The notes: generated from the letters alone by a model not told the origin. A stretch of 64,000 nucleotides of DNA from an uncultured Maritimibacter sp. (GCA_913063035.1 CAJXYS010000008.1:1-64000), one strand, 5' to 3'; counted from the first letter of the stretch, positions 24,766 through 35,927 are shown. Program-made: numbers and translations.

Positions 24766-26702
24766 GCGCGGCTCCGAACCGGCGATGGGCGCTGTGGCGC
24801 GCGCAGCTCGAGGCTGTCCAGCATATCGCCGATCTCGCGGCGCTGCCCGCTTGGATAGGACTCGAGCGGCGGCACCCCGCCATGGAGCGCGTAGAGCAGC
24901 ACGTCGCGCGCGATCGGCGCGGCCGCGGTCGAGCCGCCTCCGCCATGCTCGACCACCACCGTCACCGCGTAGCGTGGCGCGTCATGCGGCGCGAAAGCGA
25001 CGAAGAGCGCGTGATCGCGCCTGTTCCAGGGCAGGTCCTCGTTGCGGAAGACGCCCTGCCGGCGCTCCTCGGTGGTGATGTTGCGGACCTGGCTGGTGCC
25101 GGTCTTGCCGGCCATGCGCAGGGCCTCCGCATCGATCCGCGAGCCATAGGCCGTGCCGCGCCGCTCGTTCGAGACGGCGAACATGGCCTGGCGGACCAGC
25201 GCCAGCGCCTCGGGCTGCAGGCCGAGCGGCGGCGCCGAGACCGGGGTCTCCACGCCGTCGACGGATTTCACCAGCCGCGGCACGACGGCCCTGTCGGAGG
25301 CCAGTCGCGCGGTCATGACCGCGAGTTGCAGGGGCGAGGCCAGCACGAAGCCTTGGCCGATCCCGGCATTGAGCGTGTCGCCCACGACCCAGGCCGCGCC
25401 GCGGCGCCGCTCCTTCCAGGATTTCGTCGGCGTCAGGCCTTCGGCGATGCCCGACAGCGGCAGGTCGTGGCGCAGGCCCAGGCCGAGCCGCTGCGCCATC
25501 GCGGTGATCTTGTCGATGCCGACACGTTCCGCGATGTCGTAGTAGTAGACGTCGCAGGACTGCTTGATGCTGTCGATCAGGCTGACATGCCCGTGCCCGC
25601 CCCGCCGCCAGCAATGGAAACGCCGTCCGGCGCGGTCCAGGTGGCCGGGGCACCAGACGGTTTCCTCGGGGTCGACGAGCCCTTCTTCCAGCGCGGCGAG
25701 GGCCACGACCATCTTGAAGGTCGAGCCGGGCGGGTAGAGCCCTTGCACCGGCTTCCCGGCGAGCGGGCGGCGTTCGTTCTCGGTCAGGGCGCGGTAATCG
25801 GGCACCGAGATGCCGCGCACGAACTTATTCGGGTCGAAGCTGGGCGAGGAGCCCATCGCGAGGATGTCGCCATTGTTGACGTCCATCACGATTGTGGCGG
25901 CGCTTTCCGCGCCCATCCGGGCCTGTGTGAAATTCTGCAGCCCGTGATCCACCGTCAACTGCACGTCGTCGCCGGGAATGCCGTCCTTGCGATCGAGTTC
26001 GCGCATCACCCGGCCCACGGCGTTGACCTCGATCCGCTTGGTCCCGGCCTGGCCCCGAAGCCGTGTCTCGAGCTTGGCTTCGACACCGTATTTGCCGATC
26101 TGGAAGTTCGGGATCTGCAAGAGCGGGTCGGGATCTTCGAGCCGTTCGAGATCGTAGTCGCTCACCGGGCCGACATAGCCCACGACATGGGCGAAATCGC
26201 TCTGGAGCGGGTAGTGCCGCGAGAGCCCGACCTCGGCCGTGACGCCGGGCAGGGCAGGGGCGTTGACGGCGACCGCGGCGACCTCCTCCCATTCCAGCCG
26301 GTCGGCGAGCGTGACCGGCACGAAGGGGCTGCGGCGCGCCATCTCGCGGCGTGCGCGCTCGATATCCGCGGGCGGTAGCGCCACCAGTTTCTGAACGCGG
26401 GCCAGCACCTCGTCCACGTCGCCGGCTTCCTCGCGGACCATCACGATGCGGTAGTTCTGCCGGTTTTCCGCCAGCGCCACGCCGTTGCGATCGAAGATCA
26501 GGCCGCGCGCCGGTGGGATCAGCCGGATGTTGATCCGGTTCTCTTCGGCCAGCAGGCGGAACTGGTCGGCCTGGTTGACCTGCAGGTGACGCATGCGCGC
26601 GGCCAGCAGCCCGACGAAGCCAACCTGGGCCGCGCCCAGGATCAGCCCGCGCCGGCTGATGCGGCGGGTGCTTTCCTCGGTATCGCGGCCCGGTCGTTTC
26701 AC
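24762..26702 (-). CDS. mrdA: Penicillin-binding protein 2 (peptidoglycan transpeptidase)
   Basis: A class B PBP of 646 residues. A short cytoplasmic part and one membrane helix (about 22-40) are followed by the non-catalytic domain with PARGLIFDRNG and the transpeptidase domain. Catalytic motifs are present: SxxK as GSTFKM, SxN as QSCDV and KTG as GKTGTSQ. It crosslinks side-wall peptidoglycan with RodA. The SCD form of the second motif is usual for PBP2. It overlaps mreD and rodA by 4 bp each, so all are translationally coupled. Confidence 0.96.
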   Translation of the reverse strand: MKRPGRDTEESTRRISRRGLILGAAQVGFVGLLAARMRHLQVNQADQFRLLAEENRINIRLIPPARGLIFDRNGVALAENRQNYRIVMVREEAGDVDEVLARVQKLVALPPADIERARREMARRSPFVPVTLADRLEWEEVAAVAVNAPALPGVTAEVGLSRHYPLQSDFAHVVGYVGPVSDYDLERLEDPDPLLQIPNFQIGKYGVEAKLETRLRGQAGTKRIEVNAVGRVMRELDRKDGIPGDDVQLTVDHGLQNFTQARMGAESAATIVMDVNNGDILAMGSSPSFDPNKFVRGISVPDYRALTENERRPLAGKPVQGLYPPGSTFKMVVALAALEEGLVDPEETVWCPGHLDRAGRRFHCWRRGGHGHVSLIDSIKQSCDVYYYDIAERVGIDKITAMAQRLGLGLRHDLPLSGIAEGLTPTKSWKERRRGAAWVVGDTLNAGIGQGFVLASPLQLAVMTARLASDRAVVPRLVKSVDGVETPVSAPPLGLQPEALALVRQAMFAVSNERRGTAYGSRIDAEALRMAGKTGTSQVRNITTEERRQGVFRNEDLPWNRRDHALFVAFAPHDAPRYAVTVVVEHGGGGSTAAAPIARDVLLYALHGGVPPLESYPSGQRREIGDMLDSLELRAPQRPSPVRSRA

Positions 26703-27238
26703 AGCCTGTGCCCCAGCAGTTCCGCCTCTCCCAGGGTCACCTTCTTAACCCCGAAAAGCACGTTCGAAAACAGTACGACCGCCGGGTAGGCCAGGATCGT
26801 GAAGAGCGCGGCCAGGACCGCGCCGCCCAGTGGTGGCTGGCCGGTGAAGGTGAGGGCGTGCAGGAGCCGCTCGCCCGTGACCACGGCCAGGATCGTGGCC
26901 GCGACCAGCATGAACTCGAAGGTGAAGGCGGTATCGCGGATCCGGTGAACCTGGCCGCGCAGGAATTCCGCGGCGATCAGCACCACGATGGTCTTCAGGG
27001 CCGGCGGGCGCATGAAGAGGAAATCCGCCAGCAGGAACACGGCCACGATCAGCAGCGCCGGCACGAATTCCGGCCGCCGCACCAGCCAGGCGAAGGTCAG
27101 GCAGAGCATCAGGTCTGGTCCCGGCAGGGGGTCGGCGCCGTCGCCCAGCGGGAGAAGCCGCAGGAACAGCACCATGAAACACAGGCCGAGGAAGGCCGCG
27201 CGGTAGATCCAGATGCGTGTCGTGACCGGGTCAATCAT
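26699..27238 (-). CDS. mreD: Rod shape-determining protein MreD
   Basis: A 179-residue hydrophobic protein with about five membrane segments, matching MreD in size and position. The opening IWIYRAAFLGLCFMVLFLRLLPL and PDLMLCLTFAW are typical of alphaproteobacterial MreD. The ATG at 27238 overlaps the mreC end by 8 bp. MreD sits in the inner membrane with MreC and RodA as part of the elongasome. Sequence is weakly conserved in this family, so identification rests partly on gene order. Confidence 0.88.
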   Translation of the reverse strand: MIDPVTTRIWIYRAAFLGLCFMVLFLRLLPLGDGADPLPGPDLMLCLTFAWLVRRPEFVPALLIVAVFLLADFLFMRPPALKTIVVLIAAEFLRGQVHRIRDTAFTFEFMLVAATILAVVTGERLLHALTFTGQPPLGGAVLAALFTILAYPAVVLFSNVLFGVKKVTLGEAELLGHRL

Positions 27239-28169
27239 CGGCGCCGGTCTCCGGGGCGGTATCGGGCGCGGGGGTGGACCGCGCCTCTTCCGGGGCCGCC
27301 GGGGCCGCCGGGCGGGTGGACACGAGCCCCCCGGGGTCCGATATGCGCTCGGCAGGCTGGCTGCGCAGGACGCGCAGGAAATCCAGCCGCCCGTAATCGG
27401 CGGAGAGGCGCGCGCGCATCCGTCCGTCCGAGCCGAAGGCGACCTGCCCGACAAGCAGCCCGGCCGGGAACACCCCGGCATCGCCCGACGACACGATCCG
27501 GTCGCCCGGCTGAACCAGCTCCGGCGTCTCGACGAAGTCGACCAGCGGATTGGGCGTGTTGTCCCCGGTCAGCATGGCCGTCTGGCCCGAGGGTTGGATG
27601 GTGACCGGGATGCGGCTGTTCGAATCGGTCAGCAGGATCACCCGGGAGGTCGTGCGCCCGACCCCCGAGATCCGCCCGACCAGCCCGAGCCCGTCCATCG
27701 TGGCCCAGCCGTCGCGGATCCCGTCGACCGCGCCGACGTTCAGCAGCACCGACTGGCGGAAAGGCGAGCCCGAATCGGCCATCACCACGCCGGTCACGTA
27801 TGTGAGCTGCGGGTTGAGCTGCACGTTGTTCAGGTCGAGCAGCTTCGCGTTTTTCTGTTCCAGCTGCAGCGCCGCCTCGCGCCAGGCCTTCATCTGCTGC
27901 AACTCGCGCCGAAGCTCCTGGTTCTGCTCGTAGATCCGGGCGTAGGACTGGAAATCCTCGATCATCCGCGCCGTCCGCGTCACCGGCGCCATGGCCCAGT
28001 CCATGCTGGGCACGACCCGGTCCACGACCGCCGCCCGGAAGCGTTCCATGCGCGGGTTGTCGACCCGCCAGACCAGGAACACGGCGAAGAGGGCAAGCAG
28101 GACCACCCCGATCAGGATGCGCCGGATCGGACGGGAATAGGTCTCCTCGGAGCTCCTGTCCCGGGCCAT
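27231..28169 (-). CDS. mreC: Rod shape-determining protein MreC
   Basis: A 312-residue bitopic protein: one membrane helix (about 18-36), a coiled coil (about 65-110), then the beta-barrel periplasmic domain with VVMADSGSPFRQSVLLNVG and GLVGRISGVG. The last 45 residues are a proline/alanine-rich tail. MreC activates PBP2 and links the outer elongasome to MreB filaments. It starts 34 bp after mreB ends and overlaps mreD by 8 bp. Confidence 0.94.
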   Translation of the reverse strand: MARDRSSEETYSRPIRRILIGVVLLALFAVFLVWRVDNPRMERFRAAVVDRVVPSMDWAMAPVTRTARMIEDFQSYARIYEQNQELRRELQQMKAWREAALQLEQKNAKLLDLNNVQLNPQLTYVTGVVMADSGSPFRQSVLLNVGAVDGIRDGWATMDGLGLVGRISGVGRTTSRVILLTDSNSRIPVTIQPSGQTAMLTGDNTPNPLVDFVETPELVQPGDRIVSSGDAGVFPAGLLVGQVAFGSDGRMRARLSADYGRLDFLRVLRSQPAERISDPGGLVSTRPAAPAAPEEARSTPAPDTAPETGADD

Positions 28170-28203
28170 GAACGGTCCTTTTCGCGGCGGAATGACTCGC
28201 CTG

Positions 28204-29259
<1,056 letters not shown>

Positions 29260-29363
29260 TTATGCGCGAGCGCGCGTCTCGCGAGTCTCTTGCGCGCCGA
29301 AGGCTCTTATAGGGCGGGAGCCGAACGGGGGTAAAGGGTCCGCGACGCGCGGCCCGCATGATT

Positions 29364-29383
29364 CCGCCGGTCCGGACCGGCGG
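29364..29383. repeat. Perfect 20-bp palindrome upstream of mreB
   Basis: CCGCCGGTCCGGACCGGCGG is fully self-complementary and lies about 120 bp upstream of mreB and 5 bp from the strong leuA hairpin. It may be a second part of the leuA terminator or a site in the mreB promoter region. Confidence 0.4.
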
Positions 29384-29388
29384 TTTCG

Positions 29389-29413
29389 CCGGGGGGCGGC
29401 ACCCGCCCCCCGG
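29389..29413 (-). terminator. Strong hairpin after leuA
   Basis: CCGGGGGGCGG at 29389-29399 and CCGCCCCCCGG at 29403-29413 make a perfect 11-bp stem with a 3-nt loop. It begins 7 bp after the leuA stop, which is a typical terminator position. No clear T-run follows on the minus strand, so ending may be pause- or Rho-assisted. Confidence 0.6.
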
Positions 29414-29420
29414 TCCCTGA

Positions 29421-30989
<1,569 letters not shown>

Positions 30990-31029
30990 CGGAAATCTCT
31001 CTGTCTGTACTCAGCTCTCGTGCGATTGT

Positions 31030-31066
31030 CCGGCGCGGTCACGATTCCCCTGAGCGGACGCGCCGG
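31030..31066 (-). promoter_or_regulatory. Candidate attenuator hairpin in the leuA leader
   Basis: CCGGCGCG at 31030-31037 and CGCGCCGG at 31059-31066 form a perfect 8-bp stem, starting 12 nt after the leader-peptide stop codon and ending about 40 nt before the leuA ATG. The placement suits a transcription attenuator or a structure hiding the leuA ribosome site. There is no U-run, which weakens the terminator reading. Confidence 0.45.
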
Positions 31067-31078
31067 CCGACGGCACGC

Positions 31079-31168
31079 TCAGAGGCGGCTAAGTAGAAGA
31101 AGCGCAGCGCAGGCCGGGCCACGGAAAGCGGCCGGCAGGGTCGAGGGCTGTGCGGTCATGCGCGTCAT
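31079..31168 (-). CDS. leuL: Leucine leader peptide of leuA
   Basis: A 29-codon frame, MTRMTAQPST followed by LPAAFRGPACAALLLLSRL, ends in four consecutive leucine codons (CTT CTT CTA CTT) plus a final leucine, including the rare CTA. Ribosome stalling on these codons when charged tRNA-Leu is scarce would alter folding of the RNA after it. A TATAGT box lies only 9 bp upstream of the first ATG, so the message would begin at or within a base or two of that ATG. This resembles the leaderless trpL of Sinorhizobium. A second ATG at 31159 is an alternative start. Confidence 0.7.
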   Translation of the reverse strand: MTRMTAQPSTLPAAFRGPACAALLLLSRL

Positions 31169-31176
31169 GGGGCCGC

Positions 31177-31205
31177 ACTATACGCCTTCATGCGGCGAGG
31201 AAAAC
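31177..31205 (-). promoter_or_regulatory. Predicted promoter of the leuL-leuA transcript
   Basis: The minus strand has TATAGT at 31182-31177, matching five of six bases of the -10 consensus. GTTTTC at 31205-31200 is a weak -35 with a 17-bp spacer. Start of transcription would fall near 31168-31170, at the leuL start codon. Confidence 0.5.
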
Positions 31206-31214
31206 CCCGTTTTT

Positions 31215-32009
31215 TCAGACCAGCCCGAGTTCCGCGTCGCCGGCGATACGGTCGTATTTGTCACGCGGGGGCATCGGCCTGGCCGGCCAGTCGGGGTCGA
31301 ACACGAAACTCGAGCGCGCGCGGCCCTCGGGCAGCGCGCCGTTGCCGGCGCCCACGGCGTAATCGTAGTAGAGCTTCACGATCCGCTCGAACCCGACCTG
31401 CTGCGCGGCGGGGTGGGCGCGACAGGCCTCCTGCCAGCGCCGCACGCGGGCGAAACCGAGACCATCCGGCAGCGTGAAATCCTCGTAATACTCCAGGAAC
31501 CAGAAGCGCATCATCAGCGGCGTGTAGACCAGTTCCGCCAGTCCGAAGCGGTCGAAGAGCCAGGTGCCATCGGGGTTGTGGTGGCGCAGCGCGTCGTCGA
31601 GCCAGGCGTATTCGGCAAGCAGCGCGTCGCGCAGCTCGGCCGTGCGCGCGCGGTCGCGGTTCATGACGAACCGGTATCCTGCCATGCCGAACGGGCCCTC
31701 TCGTGACATGACGAGGCGCTCGACGGCGCGTTCGAACGGGTCGCTCCGGGCGATCCGCGGTGTCGCGAAGCGTTCCTCGACATATCGCATGATGACGAGG
31801 CTTTCCTTGAGAATGCGGCCGTCTTCGGTCTCGAGGATCGGCAGGGCGGTGGTGCCGCGCGATTTCTCGAGCAGCCATGCCGGCCGGGGCCGCGTGATAT
31901 CCACCACGTGGTAGTCCACCGCATCCCCGAGTCCCTTCAAGTCCAGCAGGATCTCGACCCGTTGCGAGAAGGGGCAGACGGGAATGTGGTAGATGATCGG
32001 CCGTTTCAT
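31215..32009 (-). CDS. Glutathione S-transferase family protein
   Basis: A 264-residue protein with an N-terminal thioredoxin-fold domain (IIYHIPVCPFSQRVEILL, including CPFSQ, then TTALPILETEDGRILKES with the cis-proline and glutathione gamma-glutamyl contact). A C-terminal helical domain follows after residue 85. The CPFSQR active-site segment suggests a cysteine-type GST with thiol-transfer or lyase activity rather than a classic conjugating enzyme. The C-terminus is longer than usual by about 40 residues. The ATG at 32009 has AGGAAA upstream. It is divergent from the SDR-cryB pair. Confidence 0.82.
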   Translation of the reverse strand: MKRPIIYHIPVCPFSQRVEILLDLKGLGDAVDYHVVDITRPRPAWLLEKSRGTTALPILETEDGRILKESLVIMRYVEERFATPRIARSDPFERAVERLVMSREGPFGMAGYRFVMNRDRARTAELRDALLAEYAWLDDALRHHNPDGTWLFDRFGLAELVYTPLMMRFWFLEYYEDFTLPDGLGFARVRRWQEACRAHPAAQQVGFERIVKLYYDYAVGAGNGALPEGRARSSFVFDPDWPARPMPPRDKYDRIAGDAELGLV

Positions 32010-32068
32010 GAGGGGTTTCCTGCGCGATAGCTGTTTGACGGGTGGCCCGGGCAGGATATCTGCCACGC

Positions 32069-32740
32069 ATGGTTATTGAAAACGCTCTGGTGATCGGCGC
32101 CTCCGGTGGTATCGGGCAGGCCCTTTGCAAGGCGCTCGCGGCCCGCGGCGTCAGCGTCACCCCCCTCTCGCGCAGCCGTGACGGGCTCGACGTGACGGAC
32201 GAGCAGTCGGTCGAGACGGTGCTCGGCGGGCTCGACGGCCCCCATGACCTGGTCTTCGTCGCCACCGGCGCGCTCGAGATCAACGGGCACGCGCCCGAGA
32301 AGGCCCTGCGGCAGGTGTCGGCCCCGGGCTTCATGGAGCAGTTCGCGGTGAACGCCATGGGCCCGGCCTTGATCATGAAGCACGCCGCCCGGCTTCTGCC
32401 GCGCGACCGCCGGGCCGTCTTCGCCGCGCTGTCGGCGCGGGTCGGCTCCATCGGCGACAACCGGCGGGGTGGCTGGTACGCCTACCGGATGGCGAAGGCG
32501 GCGCTGAACCAGTTCGTGCATGGCGCGGCGATCGAACTGGCCCGCAGCCATCGCGAGTCGATCTGTGTGGCGCTTCACCCCGGCACGGTCGAGACGCCCC
32601 TCACCGCGAAGTATGCAGGCAACCATCCGACCGTGACGCCCGACCAGGCCGCGCGGCACCTGCTTGGTGTCATCGACGGGCTGACCCCCGCCGAGACCGG
32701 GCTGTTCTTCGACTGGGCCGGCAAGCGAGTGGAGTGGTGA
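32069..32740 (+). CDS. Short-chain dehydrogenase/reductase
   Basis: A 223-residue SDR. The nucleotide-binding motif is GASGGIG near residue 9, an N-A-M-G segment (FAVNAMGPAL) follows near 100, and the catalytic YxxxK is in WYAYRMAKAAL, with ALSARVG supplying the serine upstream. The ATG at 32069 starts MVIENALVIGAS; an upstream GTG adds nine residues with no support. It overlaps the cryB gene by 7 bp, so the two are co-translated. The substrate is unknown; the conserved pairing with cryB suggests a linked light or redox role. Confidence 0.82.
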   Translation: MVIENALVIGASGGIGQALCKALAARGVSVTPLSRSRDGLDVTDEQSVETVLGGLDGPHDLVFVATGALEINGHAPEKALRQVSAPGFMEQFAVNAMGPALIMKHAARLLPRDRRAVFAALSARVGSIGDNRRGGWYAYRMAKAALNQFVHGAAIELARSHRESICVALHPGTVETPLTAKYAGNHPTVTPDQAARHLLGVIDGLTPAETGLFFDWAGKRVEW

Positions 32741-34266
32741 ATCCGCGTCTCGTCCTGGTGCTGGGCGACCAGCTGTCGCCGGGCGTCGCCGCGCTGAAGG
32801 CGGCGGACAAGGACCGCGATGTCGTGGTCATGGCCGAAGTGGCCGACGAGGCCGGCTACGTCCCGCACCATCCCAAGAAGATCGCGCTGGTCCTGGCGGC
32901 CATGCGCAAGCATGCCGAGCGCCTGCGCCATGACGGGTGGCATGTCGCCTATACCCGCCTCGACGATCCGGAAAACACCGGCAGCATCGCGGGCGAGCTG
33001 CTGCGCCGGGCCGAGGAACATCGCGCGGGCGAGGTGCTGGCGACCGAGCCCGGCGAATGGCGGCTCATCCAGCTGCTGGATGCGCTGCCGCTGACGGTGC
33101 GCCAGCTGCCCGATGACCGCTTCGTCTGTTCCAGCGCCGAGTTCGCGCGCTGGGCCGAGGGCCGCAAGAGCCTCCGGATGGAGTTCTTCTATCGCGAGAT
33201 GCGGCGCAAGACCGGGCTGCTGATGGAAGATGGGCAGCCGGCCGGCGGGCAGTGGAACTTCGACCACGAGAACCGGAAGCCGGCACCCGGCGAGGTCGCT
33301 TACGGTGGGCCGATGCAATTCACCCCGGACGCGGTCGTCGAAGAGGTGCTCGACCTGGTCGAGGCCCGGTTCGGGGGCAATTTCGGGGATCTCCGCCCCT
33401 TCGCCTTCGCGACCGAGCCCGGCCAGGCTCGCCGCGCGCTGGCGCATTTCGTCTCCGGGGCGCTGCCGCGCTTCGGGGACTACCAGGACGCCATGCTGGA
33501 AAGCAGCCGGACGCTCTACCATGCGGTGATTTCGCCGTATCTGAATATCGGCCTTCTCGACCCGCTCGAGGTCTGCCGCGCGGTCGAGGAGGCCTGGCAG
33601 GCCGGGGATGTGCCGATCAACGCCGCCGAGGGGTTCATCCGCCAGATCATCGGCTGGCGCGAATTCGTGCGCGGCATCTACATGCTTCAGGGGGCCGACT
33701 ACACGGCCTCCAACATGCTGGGCCACGACCGGGACCTGCCCGCCTTCTTCTGGGGCGCCGAGACGCGGATGAACTGCATCGCCCACACCGTCGCCCAGAC
33801 GCGCGAGGACGCCTATGCGCATCACATCCAGCGGCTGATGGTGACCGGCAATTTCGCCCTGCTCGCGGGGATCGATCCCGCCCGGGTGCACGAATGGTAT
33901 CTCGCTGTCTACACCGACGCCTTCGAATGGGTCGAGGCGCCCAACACCATCGGCATGAGCCAGTTCGCCGATGGCGGCGTGGTGGGGTCGAAGCCCTATG
34001 TCTCTTCGGGCAACTACATCTCGAAAATGTCGGACTACTGCCGGGGCTGCGCCTACAAGGTAAAGGACAAGACGGGCCCCGGGGCCTGCCCCTTCAACCT
34101 GCTTTACTGGCATTTCCTCGATCGCCACCGCGCGCGGTTCGCGCGCAATCCGCGCATGGCCCAGATGTACCGAACCTGGGACCGCATGGACGACGCGCGC
34201 CGTCGCACGATCCTGTCCGAGGCCGGGGACTGGCTCGCCCGGCTCGACGCGGGCGAGACGGTCTAG
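32734..34266 (+). CDS. cryB: CryB-type photolyase/cryptochrome with Fe-S cluster
   Basis: A 510-residue FeS-BCP (bacterial cryptochrome and photolyase with iron-sulfur cluster). The N-terminal Rossmann-like domain opens LVLVLGDQLSP, and the C-terminal helical FAD domain holds WREFVRGIYM and the late DAFEWVEAPNTIGMSQFADGG. Four cysteines, C348, C436, C439 and C452, match in spacing the 4Fe-4S ligands of Rhodobacter CryB. Such proteins also bind a ribityllumazine antenna and have (6-4) photolyase or photoreceptor activity. The start is GTG at 32734 (or 32737) within the end of the SDR gene. Confidence 0.93.
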   Translation: MVNPRLVLVLGDQLSPGVAALKAADKDRDVVVMAEVADEAGYVPHHPKKIALVLAAMRKHAERLRHDGWHVAYTRLDDPENTGSIAGELLRRAEEHRAGEVLATEPGEWRLIQLLDALPLTVRQLPDDRFVCSSAEFARWAEGRKSLRMEFFYREMRRKTGLLMEDGQPAGGQWNFDHENRKPAPGEVAYGGPMQFTPDAVVEEVLDLVEARFGGNFGDLRPFAFATEPGQARRALAHFVSGALPRFGDYQDAMLESSRTLYHAVISPYLNIGLLDPLEVCRAVEEAWQAGDVPINAAEGFIRQIIGWREFVRGIYMLQGADYTASNMLGHDRDLPAFFWGAETRMNCIAHTVAQTREDAYAHHIQRLMVTGNFALLAGIDPARVHEWYLAVYTDAFEWVEAPNTIGMSQFADGGVVGSKPYVSSGNYISKMSDYCRGCAYKVKDKTGPGACPFNLLYWHFLDRHRARFARNPRMAQMYRTWDRMDDARRRTILSEAGDWLARLDAGETV

Positions 34267-34267
34267 G

Positions 34268-35764
34268 TCACTCGGTTCCCGCGGCCGCGGCGTCGTCCAC
34301 CGCCGGCGTCTCGGCCGGGGTAGCCCCATCGCCGTCGCCGGCGGCCTCGCGGCCGTCGATCCATTGGCCGTCGTAGACTTCGCCCGAGGCGTAGGTCATC
34401 ACGCCCTGGCCCTGGCGCTTGCCCTCGACGAACATGCCTTCATAGACGTCGCCATTGGCGTATTTCGCGGTGCCCTGTCCGTGGATCTCGCCGTCGCGCC
34501 ACGCGCCGCTGTATTCGAACCCGTCGGGCATGACGATGGTCCCGCGCCCGTGGCGCTGGCCGTCGCGAAACTGGCCGGTATAGACGGTGCCGTCCGCATA
34601 GGTGGCGACGCCCTGGCCGTCGCGCTGGCCCTCTTTCCATTCCCCGACGTACTTGTAGCCGTCGGTGTAGGTCATCGTGCCCTGGCCATGGTTCTTGGCA
34701 TCGCGGAATTCACCCTCGTAGACGAGCCCGTTGGCGTATTCCGCGCGGCCCTTGCCCTCGATCACGCCCTCGACCCACTCACCCTCGTAGGAGGAGCCGT
34801 CCGCGTAGACGATCCGCCCCTCGCCATGGGCGAGGTCGTTGCGGAATGCGCCCTCGTAGACAGATCCGTCCGGATAGGTGACCGTGCCCATCCCCTCGAT
34901 CCGGCCCTGGGCCCATTCGCCGGTGTAGACATACCCGTCGGTGCCGCGGAAGGTGCCCTGGCCATGGCGCTTGTCGTTGCGGAACTCGCCTTCGTAGACA
35001 TCGCCGTTGGCGTAGCGGACCGTGCCGTTGCCGTGGCGCTGCCCGTCGACGAGCGTGCCTTCGTAGACGTCGCCGTTGGGCTGGGTCAGCGTGCCGAACC
35101 CGTTGATCTGCCCGTTCTTCCAGGCGCCGACATATTCCAGGCCGTCGGGCATGACCAGCGTGCCCTGGCCTTCGCGGACGCCCTGCGCGATCTCGCCCTC
35201 GTAGACCGCGCCGTCGGGGTAGGTGATGGTGCCGCGACCTTCCTTGACGCCGCGGCTCCACGTGCCCTCGTAGACATAGCCATTGGGGCTGCGCATCACG
35301 CCGAAGCCGTGGTGGAGCGCGTTCTGGAACTCGCCCTCGTAGCGCACCCCGTTGGCATAGATCGCCACGCCCTTGCCGGTGATCTTTCCCTCGGCCCAGT
35401 CGCCTTCGTAGATGCCGCCGTCGGGAAAGGTAATCTGCCCGAACCCGTGCGGCTTGCCCTCGGCGAAGCTGCCCTCGTAGACCGAGCCGTCGGGAAACCG
35501 CGCGATCCCCTGTCCGCGGATCTCTCCATCGACCCACTCGCCGCTGTATTCGTAGCCGTTCGGCAGACGGTAGGTGCCGGTGCCGTGCTGCTTGCCGTTC
35601 CGGAAGGTGCCCTCGTAGATGCCGCCGTCGTCATACTGTTTGGTGACGACCTCGCCATCGGCCTGCGCGGCGGCCGGGCCGGCTGACAGGGCCAATGCGA
35701 TTGCGACCGTGGCGCCCCGGAAATGTATCGGCGCGCCGCCTGCGCCGGTCTTGGGATGATGCAC
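34268..35764 (-). CDS. Exported MORN-repeat protein
   Basis: A 498-residue protein made almost entirely of MORN repeats: 18 complete units of exactly 23 residues in unbroken phase, plus a degenerate nineteenth, of the form YEGxFxxGxxHGxGxxxxxxG. An N-terminal signal peptide (GATVAIALALSAGPAAAQA) directs it to the periplasm or beyond. The start is taken as GTG at 35764, with AGGGGG 6 bp upstream and a clean signal sequence; ATG at 35815 is possible. The C-terminal 30 residues are acidic and alanine-rich. MORN arrays make elongated beta scaffolds and often bind membranes; the function here is unknown. It is convergent with cryB, 1 bp apart. Confidence 0.85.
   Translation of the reverse strand: MHHPKTGAGGAPIHFRGATVAIALALSAGPAAAQADGEVVTKQYDDGGIYEGTFRNGKQHGTGTYRLPNGYEYSGEWVDGEIRGQGIARFPDGSVYEGSFAEGKPHGFGQITFPDGGIYEGDWAEGKITGKGVAIYANGVRYEGEFQNALHHGFGVMRSPNGYVYEGTWSRGVKEGRGTITYPDGAVYEGEIAQGVREGQGTLVMPDGLEYVGAWKNGQINGFGTLTQPNGDVYEGTLVDGQRHGNGTVRYANGDVYEGEFRNDKRHGQGTFRGTDGYVYTGEWAQGRIEGMGTVTYPDGSVYEGAFRNDLAHGEGRIVYADGSSYEGEWVEGVIEGKGRAEYANGLVYEGEFRDAKNHGQGTMTYTDGYKYVGEWKEGQRDGQGVATYADGTVYTGQFRDGQRHGRGTIVMPDGFEYSGAWRDGEIHGQGTAKYANGDVYEGMFVEGKRQGQGVMTYASGEVYDGQWIDGREAAGDGDGATPAETPAVDDAAAAGTE
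34382..35623 (-). repeat. Tandem 69-bp coding repeats (18 units)
   Basis: The coding sequence for the MORN array consists of 18 consecutive 69-bp units without a single insertion or deletion between units. The units are diverged at the DNA level, with shared stretches such as those coding YEGEF and GQGT, so the array is old rather than a recent expansion. Confidence 0.85.
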
Positions 35765-35927
35765 GTGTGCCCCCTGGTCCGCGATTGCTGCGCGTTGTTG
35801 ATCCATGTGGGCCAAAACCTACTTGAGCGGTCATGCGGAGACAACGCTTTTCACGAGACGGCCCTTTCCCCCGGCGCGGGTTCTGCTAAAGAGTCTGCCC
35901 GATCCGCAGGGCCCGAGAGGACATCCC

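Noticed and set aside
23275-24858. Long rightward reading across ghrA, rodA and mrdA
   Set aside because: Antisense to well-identified genes, His/Arg/Gln-rich, low complexity.
31030-31066. Classic U-tract terminator in the leuA leader
   Set aside because: The hairpin is present but no T-run follows on the minus strand, so it is reported only as a candidate attenuator.
34382-35623. CRISPR array or noncoding satellite
   Set aside because: The 69-bp units are in frame and code for MORN repeats; there are no spacers.
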